Shown here piece by piece: positions 24,449 to 36,200 of a stretch of 64,000 nucleotides of DNA. The stretch comes from Phorcus lineatus (taxonomy: Eukaryota; Mollusca; Gastropoda; Trochida; Trochidae). The notes under the pieces are model-generated. The model did not search any database. It was not told the origin of the DNA and saw nothing but the letters and a program-made list of their open reading frames with translations. Where the stretch lies: positions 26,770,254-26,834,253 of the forward strand of contig OV121086.1 of assembly GCA_921293015.1 (NCBI GenBank). Reading direction: 5' to 3'. Position numbers and translations under genes: made by a program. The first letter of the stretch is position 1; each line of letters opens with the position of its first letter.

Positions 24449-26539
24449 CTGAAATAAGAAATAAAAGAATAGCTGCAGTATAAAAATTTGATGAAATTAT
24501 ATAATATTGTAGTGGAAAAATTAATAACCTCAAAACATCATCTGATTATTTGATACAACCAAATGATATAGAAGTACATAAAGTCAGTTTGCAATTATCA
24601 TTAAATATATGAAAAAACATATTTTCACACTTGTATACATTCTTCTTGTTTCAATGTAGTGTATCTTTCCTTAATGGACCAACATATCGCAATCATTACA
24701 ATAAAGAAGTTGACTAGCATTAATGGAGCTGGCCCCCTTCAAACCTTAGTTTGTAAAATACCAGTAAAAGAGGCGCATGTACATTCATCCTTTTTAAAAC
24801 TTTCACTACCAGGATAAAATATTTTAACTGCAAACTAGGCAGGCATGTAAAAAAAAGTGTTATTAAAAAAAATGTAAATAAATCATAAACTTTTTAGAGA
24901 GACATCTATGGAAACATTTAGTGAAAACGAAGTGTTTAATCGTGGACGATCGATTTTGGTTCCTATCTACTGATTGGTGGGGTCTGTTGTAATGTCATTT
25001 TATCAATACCCTTATACATATTATTTCATATCATTAATATCAAATCACACGCATTAACACTATTTGAAAAGAAAAGGTTTATCTTTGGAAATTGAATACG
25101 GGTCAGTTATAATTTTTCTTATAAACTAAAATATTCAGCAATCGTATGCATTTGAAAAGGAAACGAAACCACATCAGGTTCTTGCTTAGTTAATCAAATT
25201 TCCTTTAATGACTTTTGAAGTTAGCAAACATTTGCAGTTAAACCTAAACTGCTTCGCTATGAGTTTCTGACACGTCTGTCAAGTCAAAAGGTGCAGTACA
25301 GGTTGCCTCCCTTTGTTACATATTATCTAAGCTAAATGTATCTTCAATCTAAGAAGACAGGAATATAAATAGTTGTGTTGAGAGATAAACGTTTGTAACA
25401 TAATGATGGGTTATCTACTAGCGAGTTCTTTATGATACTGTCATCTATTTATATTTAGTGTAAAGTGTCTTCAGGAAAAATATAGATGAGGTTTACATTT
25501 GTTGTGGGTTATCTACCTAAAGAGAAAGTAAGAAAATATTTGGGATAAATATATTGCTAGCAGTGAAACATATCAATAAAACTGAGACAACAGTCTCTTG
25601 ATCTACCTATTAATAGTTTGTGTATGTTAAAGTTATCAATGAATTCTTATATATTTTCTATGTCATATACTGACTCCGAGTGTAATAACCCGACCTACCT
25701 AGATTACTTCCTACTTGCAGCGACACCTATCAGCTGATTTCTGAAATTATAAACCTTTTTTGCTATCATTTTATTTTTATTTTTCTTGAGAAAATTTACT
25801 CATATTGTCATGTATTATGTTTAATTCTTTGACCTTGTGTCATCATTATAACCAATCTGTTTATTTCTTAAACAATTAACTCAAATTTGAAAAAAACATA
25901 TTTTCCAATGTTTATAACTTCAGAGAAAAAATTTTTCTAAAAATAAATGACTTCAGTTATCACTGAAGAAATAAGCCATTCAAGTGTTAAAAGAACATTT
26001 AACCAACGCTTCCATCCGTTTTCCAATGAAAGACAATTTTAACAGTATAAATTGTTAAAATAAAATGTAAATGTTGAGTTTCGACGGGATTTAATCCGTT
26101 CAATTGTCCGTGAAAGTGTTAAAATTGATCTGATATAACAGTATAGTTTACTGAACGTGATTTGTTGGTGATTATGTCTTAATTCATAATTTATTGTGAC
26201 TGAATAATAACGGTACGTCATCGCGAGGAGTTTGATACGTCGGAAAATGATATACTATATGTATTTCATCTTCAGTTACATTATATAAATAACATTTAGT
26301 ATCAGAATTGTCATACATGTAGTCACAAAACCTTGTATAATTTATTGTCTTCAAAGACAGTTGTCACGGCTTCTGGAAGATAATTCATGTTATATATATA
26401 CATTTCAGAAGAAAATTCTTTTTATTGTGGAATAAAATTGCAGCGATACTTATCTATGAGTTCTGCGTTCCAGTCTTGTTTTGCACAATCAAAAAACATG
26501 TTCAAACCCGTAAGAGAGTAACAGCTGCTCAATCTTTGA
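24449..26539. other. Upstream region of gene B, no coding gene seen
   Basis: Includes the acceptor tract before the RING exon and the conserved unit block at about 25238-25450 shared with the other copies. The putative non-coding exon is at 25676-25745. Beyond it the sequence follows the unit pattern to about 26180 (GTGATTTGTTGGTGATTATGT is also found near 36055 and 58260). No open frame here has a recognisable domain. Confidence 0.6.
25676..25745 (-). promoter_or_regulatory. Conserved putative 5' non-coding exon and donor, gene B copy
   Basis: Minus strand: GTCGCTGCAAGTAGGAAG followed by TAATCTAG|GTAGG, with the exon ending at 25699 and GT at 25698-25697. It lies 1.25 kb upstream of the gene B RING exon. 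The G after the shared AGGAAG...C stretch differs slightly from the other copies (TCTAG instead of TCAAG), but the GT is kept. Confidence 0.42.
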
Positions 26540-27600
26540 CGCCTAGTTAGTACGTTTTCTATAACAAATTTGCTTTAAGATAAGTTTCGATTGGTGTGGT
26601 ACCTAAATGACGGAAATGAAGTATGAAATATTCTAAATATGCGTGGCCCAAAAATGTGCAACCTTTTAAAACGTATGTATGAAAATGTAAAAGCATGTGT
26701 CAGAAATAATTACATTTTATCAGAATACTTTGAGATACAAATTGTTGTTAGACAGGGTTGTGTATGAACTCCTTTCTTATTTCCCTTCTTTATAAATGAG
26801 TTAGCCAGCCAGATCGAAAATAATTGTTCACATGGCATACAGTTACATCCAGATGTTTTCCGACTGTTTCTTTTACTTTTTGCTGATGATATCGTCTTGA
26901 TATCAAGTACTGTGATTGGTTTACAAAAGCAAATATATGAACCTGAGAATTTTCGTAAACACTCAAAATTAACAGTAAATCTAGAGAAAAAAAGGTTTTT
27001 GTTTGATCGAAATGGACATAAAAATTGGGTGTCAGATGTAAAGAAATTATTGTTCTCAACTGGTTTTGGAAATATTTGGCTCAACCAGGTAAATTGAATC
27101 TATCCCGAATCCGTAAAATCATTTACTCAAAGACTTAAAGATATGTATTTTCAAAACTGGCAAGAAAAAATATTAACTTCAAGCAAATGCGACACTTACG
27201 TCATGTTTAAAAGCAATATCGGTACCGAATACTATACCTACTAGTATCTTGTTTGAATGTTGAAAAGTATAGAATCAGCCTTGCACGTTTTAGATGTTCC
27301 TCGCATGAACTCGTTATTAAGAAAGGTAGATATCTAAATATAAGGAGAGAACATAGATTCTGTCAATTATGCCAGTCAAATGATATTGAAAATGAATACC
27401 ATTTTTTACTTGTATGTCCTATTTACATTCGAAACAAATACAATCAAAGAAAAATACTATGTACATCCAAATATGTTAAAATTCTCCAAACTTTTTAACA
27501 GTTTAAATAATGAAGAAATTGAAAACCTATCCATGAATGTATTTTAGGCATCTGTATACAGAAACCGAATTGATTTTTAAATGTGAAATATGTATCAACA
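26540..27600 (+). mobile_element. Decayed LINE reverse transcriptase fragment
   Basis: Plus-strand translation across changing frames gives VVRQGCV, FINELASQIENNCSHGIQL and LLLFADDIVLISSTVIGLQ, so the FADD catalytic box is present. NWVSDVKKLL, SFTQRLKDMYFQNWQEKI, ARFRCSSHELVIKKGRY and HRFCQLCQSNDIENEYHFLL follow. It is the same family as 14419-15226. The jump from the palm straight to NWVSDV shows an internal deletion, and other breaks are present. The ends are approximate and no target duplication was found. Confidence 0.8.
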
Positions 27601-27793
27601 AATGTAAATGTAATGTACTGAATAAGATAAAGGATTTGACATACAAAGGATACCTCGTACATTCTCCATATACAGCGACATTTATTAACATTCAATAAGT
27701 ATTTACAGAAAGATCAGTGAACGATTTTAAGTTCACTAATTTATTTATATCCTACGGAAGCACCCTAGTGCCACAGTGAAATTTTTTTTATCT

Positions 27794-27914
27794 CCTAATT
27801 AGGAGATATTAACGCCTAATTAGGAAATAAGTAACCCCTATTTAGGACTTAGTTATCACCTAATTAGGACATAACCAAATCCTACTTAGGACATAGCTAT
27901 TTCCTAATTAGTTG
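27794..27914. repeat. 22-bp minisatellite with palindromic CCTAATTAGG
   Basis: Six units start at 27794, 27815, 27837, 27859, 27881 and 27903, so the spacing is 21, 22, 22, 22 and 22 bp. Three have the full palindrome CCTAATTAGG, two have one central change (CCTATTTAGG, CCTACTTAGG) and the last ends in T. The rest of each unit is poorly conserved, so the palindrome is the constant part. Confidence 0.9.
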
Positions 27915-28504
27915 ATATACACATATTTTTCGCCAATTTCTTCAACCCGAATTAAGTCGAGAAATCGAACTATTAGAAAAGATTGAGTTTATCATTTTCA
28001 CGCACAAAGCCGGTTCTCATTTGTTATTCAACAAAAAAACTTGTTTCATGTTAAACTGTATAAACATGTATTTTATCTGTTTTATTAAGTACTTTGCACT
28101 GGAGGGGATAAGGTGAGGAGAAGCTAGATAAATTAATGAATATGAATCTTTTTGCTTACAAGTAGATTCAATTGAAATAATTATATATAACATGTTTAGA
28201 CTTGACAACCCAAATGTTAAGATAATTGTCATCAGACATACTATTGGTCAAGAAACAATACTTTCTCATGAATTATTTCAATACTATCCACCTCATCATG
28301 TAAAAGTATCAAACATATTTTCATTCATGATATCAGTTTTAAATCTTACATCCTGCAGTTTCGTTTCATTTGGCTTTATAAAAATAATTCAAACTGTTAT
28401 ATCAAATCGTTAACACGTTTCAACTTAATGGTGTAAAGACTATGGTATTACAATACTCAATTGAAAAATTGAGACAGTTTATAAGTGATCATTCTAAATC
28501 ACAG

Positions 28505-29396
28505 CTGATGAGTGTTTTGAAATATCTTGACATGTACACTGTCCCGTTCAGTAAGACACAGTTTGTTCCCACGGACAAACAATCCCATCTCGTTCAGTCA
28601 GCAGATCTCTCACATACTCCCCTCTCTCAGTCAGCTGGACGATCTTGTTGCCATGGTAATCAACCACGATAACAGAACCAGTGTCTGTAGTTGTTAAACC
28701 ACTAGTTGTATATAAAGCAGACCTCCTGTCAGCTTGTATGTGTAGAGAACCTCCCCCTGCTGTGTTACACAGTAGACAGAACCTGACACTCCATCTGCCG
28801 CTACAATGTGACCCTGACGTGTTGTACACATGCACAATGGTATCTCTAGCAGCTGCTGACTAGTTGTTTGGTGTGATCACAGATCTCAGGACTTTCCCCG
28901 ACAGATCCAAGACGTCAGTACTAGGAGGATCTTCACAACCTGCAGCCAGAGCCGTTTTTACTCCTTCTTTGATTTGATTGTTGAAACTCGGACTGGGTCA
29001 GGAGTCACTTTGATTAGTTCAATACTGTTGCGCGACCAGTATGATACAGCTACTCTGTCCTTGCTAATCTTTTTTATTGCATGTGTATCAAGTTGTAATG
29101 ATGTGCAGTAAGACTTACCCTGACTGACACAACGTCTACATATCATACAGATCCATGGGACTGTTTGATTGCAGGACTTGTCTGATGAACTCTGTGTACT
29201 GTTGATATATTTATAGGTCAGTTTCTCCAGATTTTATCTGACCTAGGTCTCCAGTCTGCTTCTCAGTGAGCGTATCCAGTTCATCCAGGAGTTTCTTCTA
29301 CTTTCTTCTGATCAGATCCACGGCCTGCTGACTGACTCGTCTGATCTCTGACTGCATAGAATATTTGTGTTGGTGTTGTGTGATTTCCTCCACAAA
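28505..29396 (-). pseudogene. TRIM pseudogene E (partial, internally deleted)
   Basis: The minus strand carries pieces of the TRIM long exon. A coiled-coil part lies at about 29396-29120 (related to the DELDTLTEKQTG and QSNSPMDLY regions), and a propeller part at about 29117-28520 (GKSYCTSLQL, KDRVAVSYWSRNSIELIK, GSVIVVDYHGNKIVQLTERG). Near 29117 the sequence jumps from coiled coil to propeller, so the linker and repeat array are gone. The RING exon, both B-boxes and the start are absent, and the propeller frame shifts more than once. It ends near 29396 in unrelated sequence. It looks like a broken tandem copy, not a retrocopy: no poly-A is seen. Confidence 0.85.
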
Positions 29397-30001
29397 AATT
29401 AAGGTTATGTCAATTTCATTTTGTGTTTTGAAAAAAACCCTCTTACCTTTAATTCTGTGTACCAGATTCGAAAGTTGACTTAATAGTGTTATGTCAACAA
29501 ATTCAAGTCAAGGATTATAGTGTTCTCTGTTATGGAAAACCTGGCTTTTCAATTTTTGTATTTTAAATTGAGGCACACAAATTATGTCAGCTACACATTT
29601 CTTAACCCTGCCAGCAAATTGTTTCATTCTTATTTGATTTGGCAAAATGGACTGATCGGCTCCTTGATAACCCTTCTAGAACCCTTCCAGACTTGAAGCT
29701 GTCCTTAGAATTTCTAGACTTTTAAAGTTTTCTATAAGGGGTAAAAAGAAACATGGTTTGATACAAAGATTTCGAAATCAAGAGAAAGGCTATTTTGCAA
29801 TAGTGGAAGGAGCTGCTGGCACGTAATAATACATTATCATTGTTCACCTAAAGTCCAAAACTTCCCCCTTCACTCCTCTGTATTTCAGTGGTGCCAGATC
29901 GGCATTGAATCGTGATCATTATGAGGTTGAACACTGATCGATAATGCTGATAAGCGCTCTTTTGGATAGGGCTGGAAAACTAGCTCCGTGCAAGAACTTG
30001 T
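29397..30001. other. Spacer between pseudogene E and gene C
   Basis: No gene is recognised. The stretch does not resemble the 3' flanks of A, B or D, which fits the altered C-terminus of gene C and suggests that a rearrangement joined new sequence here. Confidence 0.45.
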
Positions 30002-33000
30002 CTATAAACAGTATTCTGTAAGATACAGTTTGTTGCCTTGTACACGAACTCCCTGCGGACTAACAATCCCATCTCGTTTTGTCAGCAGATCTCGGACATA
30101 CTCCCCTCTCTCAGTCAGCTGGACGATCTTGTTGCCATAGTAATCAGCCACGATAACAGAATCAGTGTCTGTAGTTGTTACACCACCTGTCCAATACCTT
30201 CCTGTCAGCTTGTATGTGTAGAGAACCTCCCCCTGTTGTGTTACACAGTAGACAGAACCTGACACTGCATCTACCACTACAATGTGACCCTGACGTGTTG
30301 TACACATGAACCATGGTCTCTGTATCAGCTGCTGACCATTGCTGGGTGTGATCACAGATCTCAGTACTCTCCCTGACAGATCCAGGACGTCGATACTGGG
30401 AGGGTCTTTACAACCTGCAGCCAGAGATGTTTCACTGAGAGCTGCCAGACAGATGTACTCCTTCTTTGTTTTGACTGTGGTAATACGGACTGGGTCAGGA
30501 GTAAGTTTGATTAGTTCAATACTGTTGTGTGAGATGTATGATACAGCTACTCTGTCCTGGCTAATCTTTGTTATTGTATGGGGTTTGTAATCAAATTGTA
30601 ATGATGTGCAGTACGGTGTACCACCTTTGGTGTACCAGGACTTGATGCTTTTATTTCTATAGTCAGTAACAACAAGTGTCTCTGTACGACCAATAGTCAA
30701 AATCTCAATATCATTAATATCTGGTGTCTGTCTGTCATCCTTTGATTTGGTACTAACTGTAGACTGGAGTTTAGGAGTATACTTAAGGTTAGACCACGTG
30801 TCAGTACTGACTGTAGAAGTACTAACTGTAGACTGGAGTTGAGGAGTACAATGAAGGCTAGACCATGTGTCAGTACTGACTGTAGAAGTACTAACTGTAG
30901 ACTGGAGTTGAGGAGTACACTGAAGGTTAGGCCATGTGTCAGTGCTGACTGTAGACTGGAGTTGAGGAGTACACTGAAGGTTAGGCCATGTGTCAGTGCT
31001 GACTGTAGACTGGAGTTGAGGAGTACACTGAAGGTTAGACCATGTGTCAGTACCGACTGTAGACTGGAGTTGAGGAGTACACTGAAGGTTAGGCCATGTG
31101 TCAGTGCTGACTGTAGACTGGAGTTGAGGAGTACACTGAAGGTTAGACCATGTGTCAGTACCGACTGTAGACTGGAGTTGAGGAGTACACTGAAGGTTAG
31201 GCCATGTGTCAGTGCTGACTGTAGACTGGAGTTTAGGAGTACACTTAAGGTTAGACCATGTGTCAGTGCTGACTGTAGACTGGAGTTTAGGAGTACACTG
31301 AAGGTTAGGCCATGTGTCAGTGCTGACTGTAGACTGGAGTTCAGGAGTACACTGAAGGTTAGACAATGTGTCAGTACTGATTGTAGACTGGGGTTGAGGA
31401 GTACACTTAAGGTTAGGCCATGTGTCAGTGCTGACTGTAGACTGGAGTTTAGGAGTACACTGAAGGTTAGGCCATGTGTCCGTGCTGACTGTAGACTGGA
31501 GTTTAGGAGTACACTTAAGGTTAGGCCATGTGTCAGTGCTGACTGTAGACTGGAGTTTAGGAGTACACTTAAGGTTAGGCCATGTGTCAGTGCTGACTGT
31601 AGACTGGAGTTTAGGAGTACACTTAAGGTTAGGCCATGTGTCAGTGCTGACTGTAGACTGGAGTTTAGGAGTACACTGAAGGTTAGGCCATGTGTCAGTG
31701 CTGACTGTAGACTGGAGTTTAGGAGTACACTGAAGGTTAGGCCATGTGTCAGTGCTGACTGTAGACTGGAGTTGAGGAGTACACTGAAGGTTAGACCATG
31801 TGTCAGTACCGACTGTAGACTGGAGTTGAGGAGTACACTGAAGGTTAGGCCATGTGTCAGTGCTGACTGTAGACTGGAGTTCAGGAGTACACTGAAGGTT
31901 AGACAATGTGTCAGTACTGATTGTAGACTGGGGTTGAGGAGTACACTTAAGGTTAGACCATGTGTCAATTCTGATTGTCGATAGAGGTACAATGGTATCC
32001 TTGATACATGATATGTTTTCCACAATCTTCAGATGACCAATTTGTAAAGTTCTATCAAGTTTATTCATATCCAGCTGTTTCACAAACTCAATCTTCTTGG
32101 TTCTCTCTCCTTGTTTGTCTTTTCTCTGTATCTCAGCAGTTATCTCCCCTGACTGACACAGCGTGTACATATCATATAGATCCATGGGACTGTTTGATTG
32201 CAAGACTTGTTTGATGAACTCTGTGTACTGTTGATATGTTTGCAGGTCAATTTCTCCAGATTTTATCTGGCCTCTCAGTTCTCCAGTCTGCTTCTCAGTG
32301 AGCGTATCCAGTTCATCCAGGAGTTTCTTCTCCTTCCTTCTGATCAGATCCATGGCCTGCTGACTGACTCGTCTGATCTCTGACTGCAGAGAAGATTTGT
32401 GTTGTGTGATTTCCTCCACTTCTGATCTTCTTCTCTTCAAAGTGTTCCCTGTTTGTTGTCGATACAACTCTATATCATCACAGTTCTGCTGCAGTACTTG
32501 TTTCATTTCAGGAATCATTGAGTCGAGGGTGACAACAGAGTGACATTTCCTGTGGTAGACGATACAACATTTGTGGCAAACAGCTTTCTGACAATCTCTG
32601 CAACAGAACTCAACCACAGAGTTGTTCTCCTTACACGTGACTTTGCGTTTCTTGGGTGGTGGAGTTGATCCATCTCCAAGAGGGGAGATCACGTGACCCC
32701 TTCCATTTGGCGCTGCCACATGTATTTTAACACAGGCTTCACAGAACTTGATGTCGCAATCTTCACAAATTGAGTTGGCCTGTGTTGTCCTGTTGATACG
32801 CTGACATGAGAAACACATGTCTTCAATAGGGTCTGAAAGAGTAACATATTTGAAAATAAGAATTGTTTTATTCATGGAAACCTTAAAATAACATTAAACG
32901 ATATGGATTTTATAATAACGTTCATAGAGGTTGATGAAGTACCTGAACTCGAATGAATGAACGAATCAAGAAGTCCTTGTATGATGAAACTCGGCTTGAG

Positions 33001-33234
33001 CTGCTCACACCACTGATCCACTCGTTCTTGAGGTCGAGGAACTTTAGTCATCTGACAGCAGTTTGGACACAGGATGGATTTTGCAGTAATGGCGTCTCTT
33101 CGAGATTTTGTATATTTGGTAAGACATTGTCTACAGAAGGTATGGTAGCAGCCAAGAGTACAAGGGTCTTTGAAGGTCTCTTTGCAGGTGTTACAGGACA
33201 GGAAATGTTCATTCAGTTTATTAAGAGCGTCCAT
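30002..33234 (-). CDS. TRIM-type RING E3 ligase, copy C with expanded linker
   Basis: Exon 1 is 33234-32943 and exon 2 is 32832-30002. The 110-bp intron has GT at 32942-32941 and AG at 32834-32833. The joined frame gives 1040 residues against 659 in copy A. RING at 14-59 has all C3HC4 ligands (C14, C17, C29, H31, C34, C37, C56, C59). B-box 1 is complete. In B-box 2 the usual second-position His is replaced (CKENNS), so that finger is altered. The coiled coil is followed by 22 Ser/Thr/Trp-rich 18-residue units and then the NHL-like propeller. The protein ends NKLYLTEYCL, without the final VKIFQ strand found in A, B and D, so its last propeller blade is altered. ATG 33234 sits directly after TTTCAG. 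An upstream in-frame ATG at 33360 is not used in this model because it lies in the likely 5' intron. Confidence 0.9.
30750..31982 (-). repeat. Coding minisatellite, 22 units of 54 bp, in gene C
   Basis: Twenty-two units encode STVSTDTWPNLQCTPKLQ variants. Two units at the propeller end carry an extra 15 bp (a repeated STVST). Units 1-3 and 11-13 share the same rare variants (CTPQPQ, then STISTDTLSNLQCTPELQ), implying that a block of about ten units was duplicated. Because 54 is divisible by three, other frames stay open too, which explains the long antisense frame at 30839-31984 and the sense-strand one at 30697-32025. I do not regard those as genes. Confidence 0.92.
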
Positions 33235-36200
33235 CTGAAAGAAGAAATAAAACGAGTACCGTAAATTCTGAAATATTTGCCTGCCTGGAAATATCGCCGG
33301 GTGGAAGCCCTCACTTGATATATAATCGCCCGTCTTGAATAAATGCCGGGTTAAATTCATAATTCTAATTTGAGAATATATTTCATTCTAAATAGTCCCT
33401 GCAACCATTTTTATTAATTTCGATCCCAATATTCGCAATCGAAAATTTCAAACGATTTTCTTAGAAAATTTTAAAGATTGTATACACTTTTGATTATTCA
33501 AAAATAGATAATATAAGCCCTGAATAACTGCCTTTGATACTTTGCTGGTAAAATCTGTGTTTGAAATTGATAGTATTTTCAAGGATCTAGTTTGATGTTA
33601 GATGTTAAAACTATCGCTGCAGTCATAGGGACGTATGTTGTCAATATCGACAGTCTCAAAAACACCTATCACCAATCACTATAAACACATTAAAGTGATG
33701 TAACGGGATTAATATCCCCTGTATCTTGGAAAAATATTTTAATAATTTCAACAAATTTCACTCCACATTGCGCAATTAGCAAAACTGACGGCTTCTGTTC
33801 TGTTATTATTATTTTTTAAGTCAAAATATTGCAAACTTCTGGTAGAAAAGCAACTATGAAGCTCATTTCGGCCCAATAGCAAAATACCTTAAATTCATGT
33901 TTAGAATTTGCCTCTGAAAATCACTTTAGATTCGAATTGTAGACTACCATCTCAGGTTTCGGGCCAGAATGTATATCCCGACTGACATTATAAAAATGAT
34001 GTGTGATAAAATGATTGATGTCGGCGTTGTCATTAGCACTGTGTGTAGCATATATGTTAAACTAAAGAAGTTATATGTCCATTTGTTCACTTTCGTCACA
34101 TCAAGTAGTTAAATGCCCTATAAAGAAAAATTAATAATCATTTTGTGCATAAAACCATACATATAAACTGCCGGGTCTCAAATTACTAGTTTAGAAAATG
34201 TCAATACAAACTATAAACAAAAGAGTTTTATCCAGAATTATCAATTCATTCTTGTTGAAAAAGTGGAGTTGAAGTTACATCGAGTAAAATGACACTAAGA
34301 AAAATTAGATAGACATCTATAAATACCTTGTAAATCAATAGATTTTAGTTCTATTTTATTTACTAAGCATTAATTTGATAAGTTACATTTTATTCTTTTT
34401 AGTTTGATATTACAAAGTAACCCATAGTCTTTTCTTCTTTTATTGTCAAAATGATATCAATGCTATAAAAATAGTTTTTTCACTAAAAGTATCAAAACAA
34501 TCACTTGACTTTTGTAGCACCCAGTTTTAAAGCTTCATAATTTGAGGCTTGAATTTTATACCCCCTCCCAATTTACTTCCTGGATTTTGATATTCTTGTA
34601 TATGTACTTCCATCGTGATAATGATCAATGTACATATTCACTATGTCAGAGAACTACAATACATTCTGCAACAAACCTTGATTTGACACTTAATATTTCT
34701 TAAAAATCGAGTTTGAATGAAAAACATCATGGTTTTTATTTGTTTTTTTATGCTAATCAATCTCAACAACAATCATTTTAAAACCAAATAAAAACCCAGA
34801 CCAGGCCCTTTCTACGAAAATCAAGTTCTGTTCGTGACAATGTGATCATGTACTCATATATTAATTTCCGTAACTGATCCGGCCTAAACTGCTTTGATAT
34901 GAGTTTCTGACAGTCTAAGCAAAGTCAATGGGTATAGTATAGGTTACTTCCCCTAGTAACATATTATCTTAGCTATAGGTGTCAATTAAGTTCAAGTCAA
35001 TCTAAAAATACGTTGTTGTTAAAAAGTTGCGTTAATAAGATTAACTTTTGTAGAATTATATTTCTGGATCATCTACTAGCGAATTCTATATGATACTCTG
35101 CCATTTCCAAGTGTACAGTGTCTTCAGGAAATAATAAATTGTGACGTGTTAAGCTTATCGTTACCGTATAAGAGAAAGTAAGAATATATATTGGCTAAAT
35201 GCCAGCAATCAATTGCAAACTTAACGAATTAAACTGAGACACCACTGACCAGAGCTATCTGTTGATAAGTTGTGTATGTAAAAGTTATCAAATAATTTCT
35301 ATATACTTCTCTTAGTCAAATACTGACTCCGAGTGTAACACCCCAATCCTACCTTGATAACTTCCTGCTTGCAGCGACACCTCTCGGCTTATTTCACATT
35401 ACAACCAATGAAATGAATGAAATTATTATCTGGGTTTTTTCTATCATTTTCTTTTATATTTTCTTGAGAATTTTTTCTCATTTTATCATGATCGTGAATT
35501 TCGAATGTGTAGACGTTTCATAAATAATATTATGTTGTTTAATTCTTTGACCTAATGTCATTGTTATAACTAATCTCTTTGTTTCTTAAACACTTATCTC
35601 AAATTTAAAAAGAATGAAATTCTCCAATGTGTATACTTTCATTCAAGTAAATATGTAGAAAGATCTTTTCTTTTACAAATTAAAGGATTTCTGGTATCAC
35701 TTAAGTAATAAATACTCAAGTGTAAATGAGTATTTTACGAACGCTTCAATCAGTTTTCCAATTAAAGAAAACAGTGTGGTTTGTGTCACAATAATTTGTA
35801 ATTGTTAAGTATCGACGGGAATTCATCTATTCGATTGTCGTTTAAGTTTTCAAATTGATCTGAAATGCCAATTTAATTTGCTATCTTTGGCAAATAGGCC
35901 AACCCAATGCCTTCTCTTAGGAACCATCATTTTATAATTTGTTTACATCTTTGAGAGGCATTTTATAGTTGTCAAGACGAATGAGAAGGAGTTTATACAT
36001 TTTGAACATCTTTATTGTAAGATTGCGACGTTTCAGGCAAATCATACTGGACGTGATTTGTTGGTGATTATGTATTTTATATAATTATACTATTGGATAA
36101 ATATATATATACAAATGTACATTGAGAGTTCATACATTTGAAAAGGTACACAGTAGGGCGTTTCTATACATGGGAATTGGATGGTAGTTACAGTAAATAT

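Noticed and set aside
30839-31984. 381-codon plus-strand open frame of Cys/Arg-rich repeats
   Set aside because: It is a consequence of the stop-free 54-bp unit of gene C. It has no start context, no domain and no equivalent outside the array.
32872-33360. Longer RING-exon frame starting at 33360 in gene C
   Set aside because: The extra 42 codons cover the pyrimidine tract and acceptor directly before ATG 33234, and the other copies do not share them.
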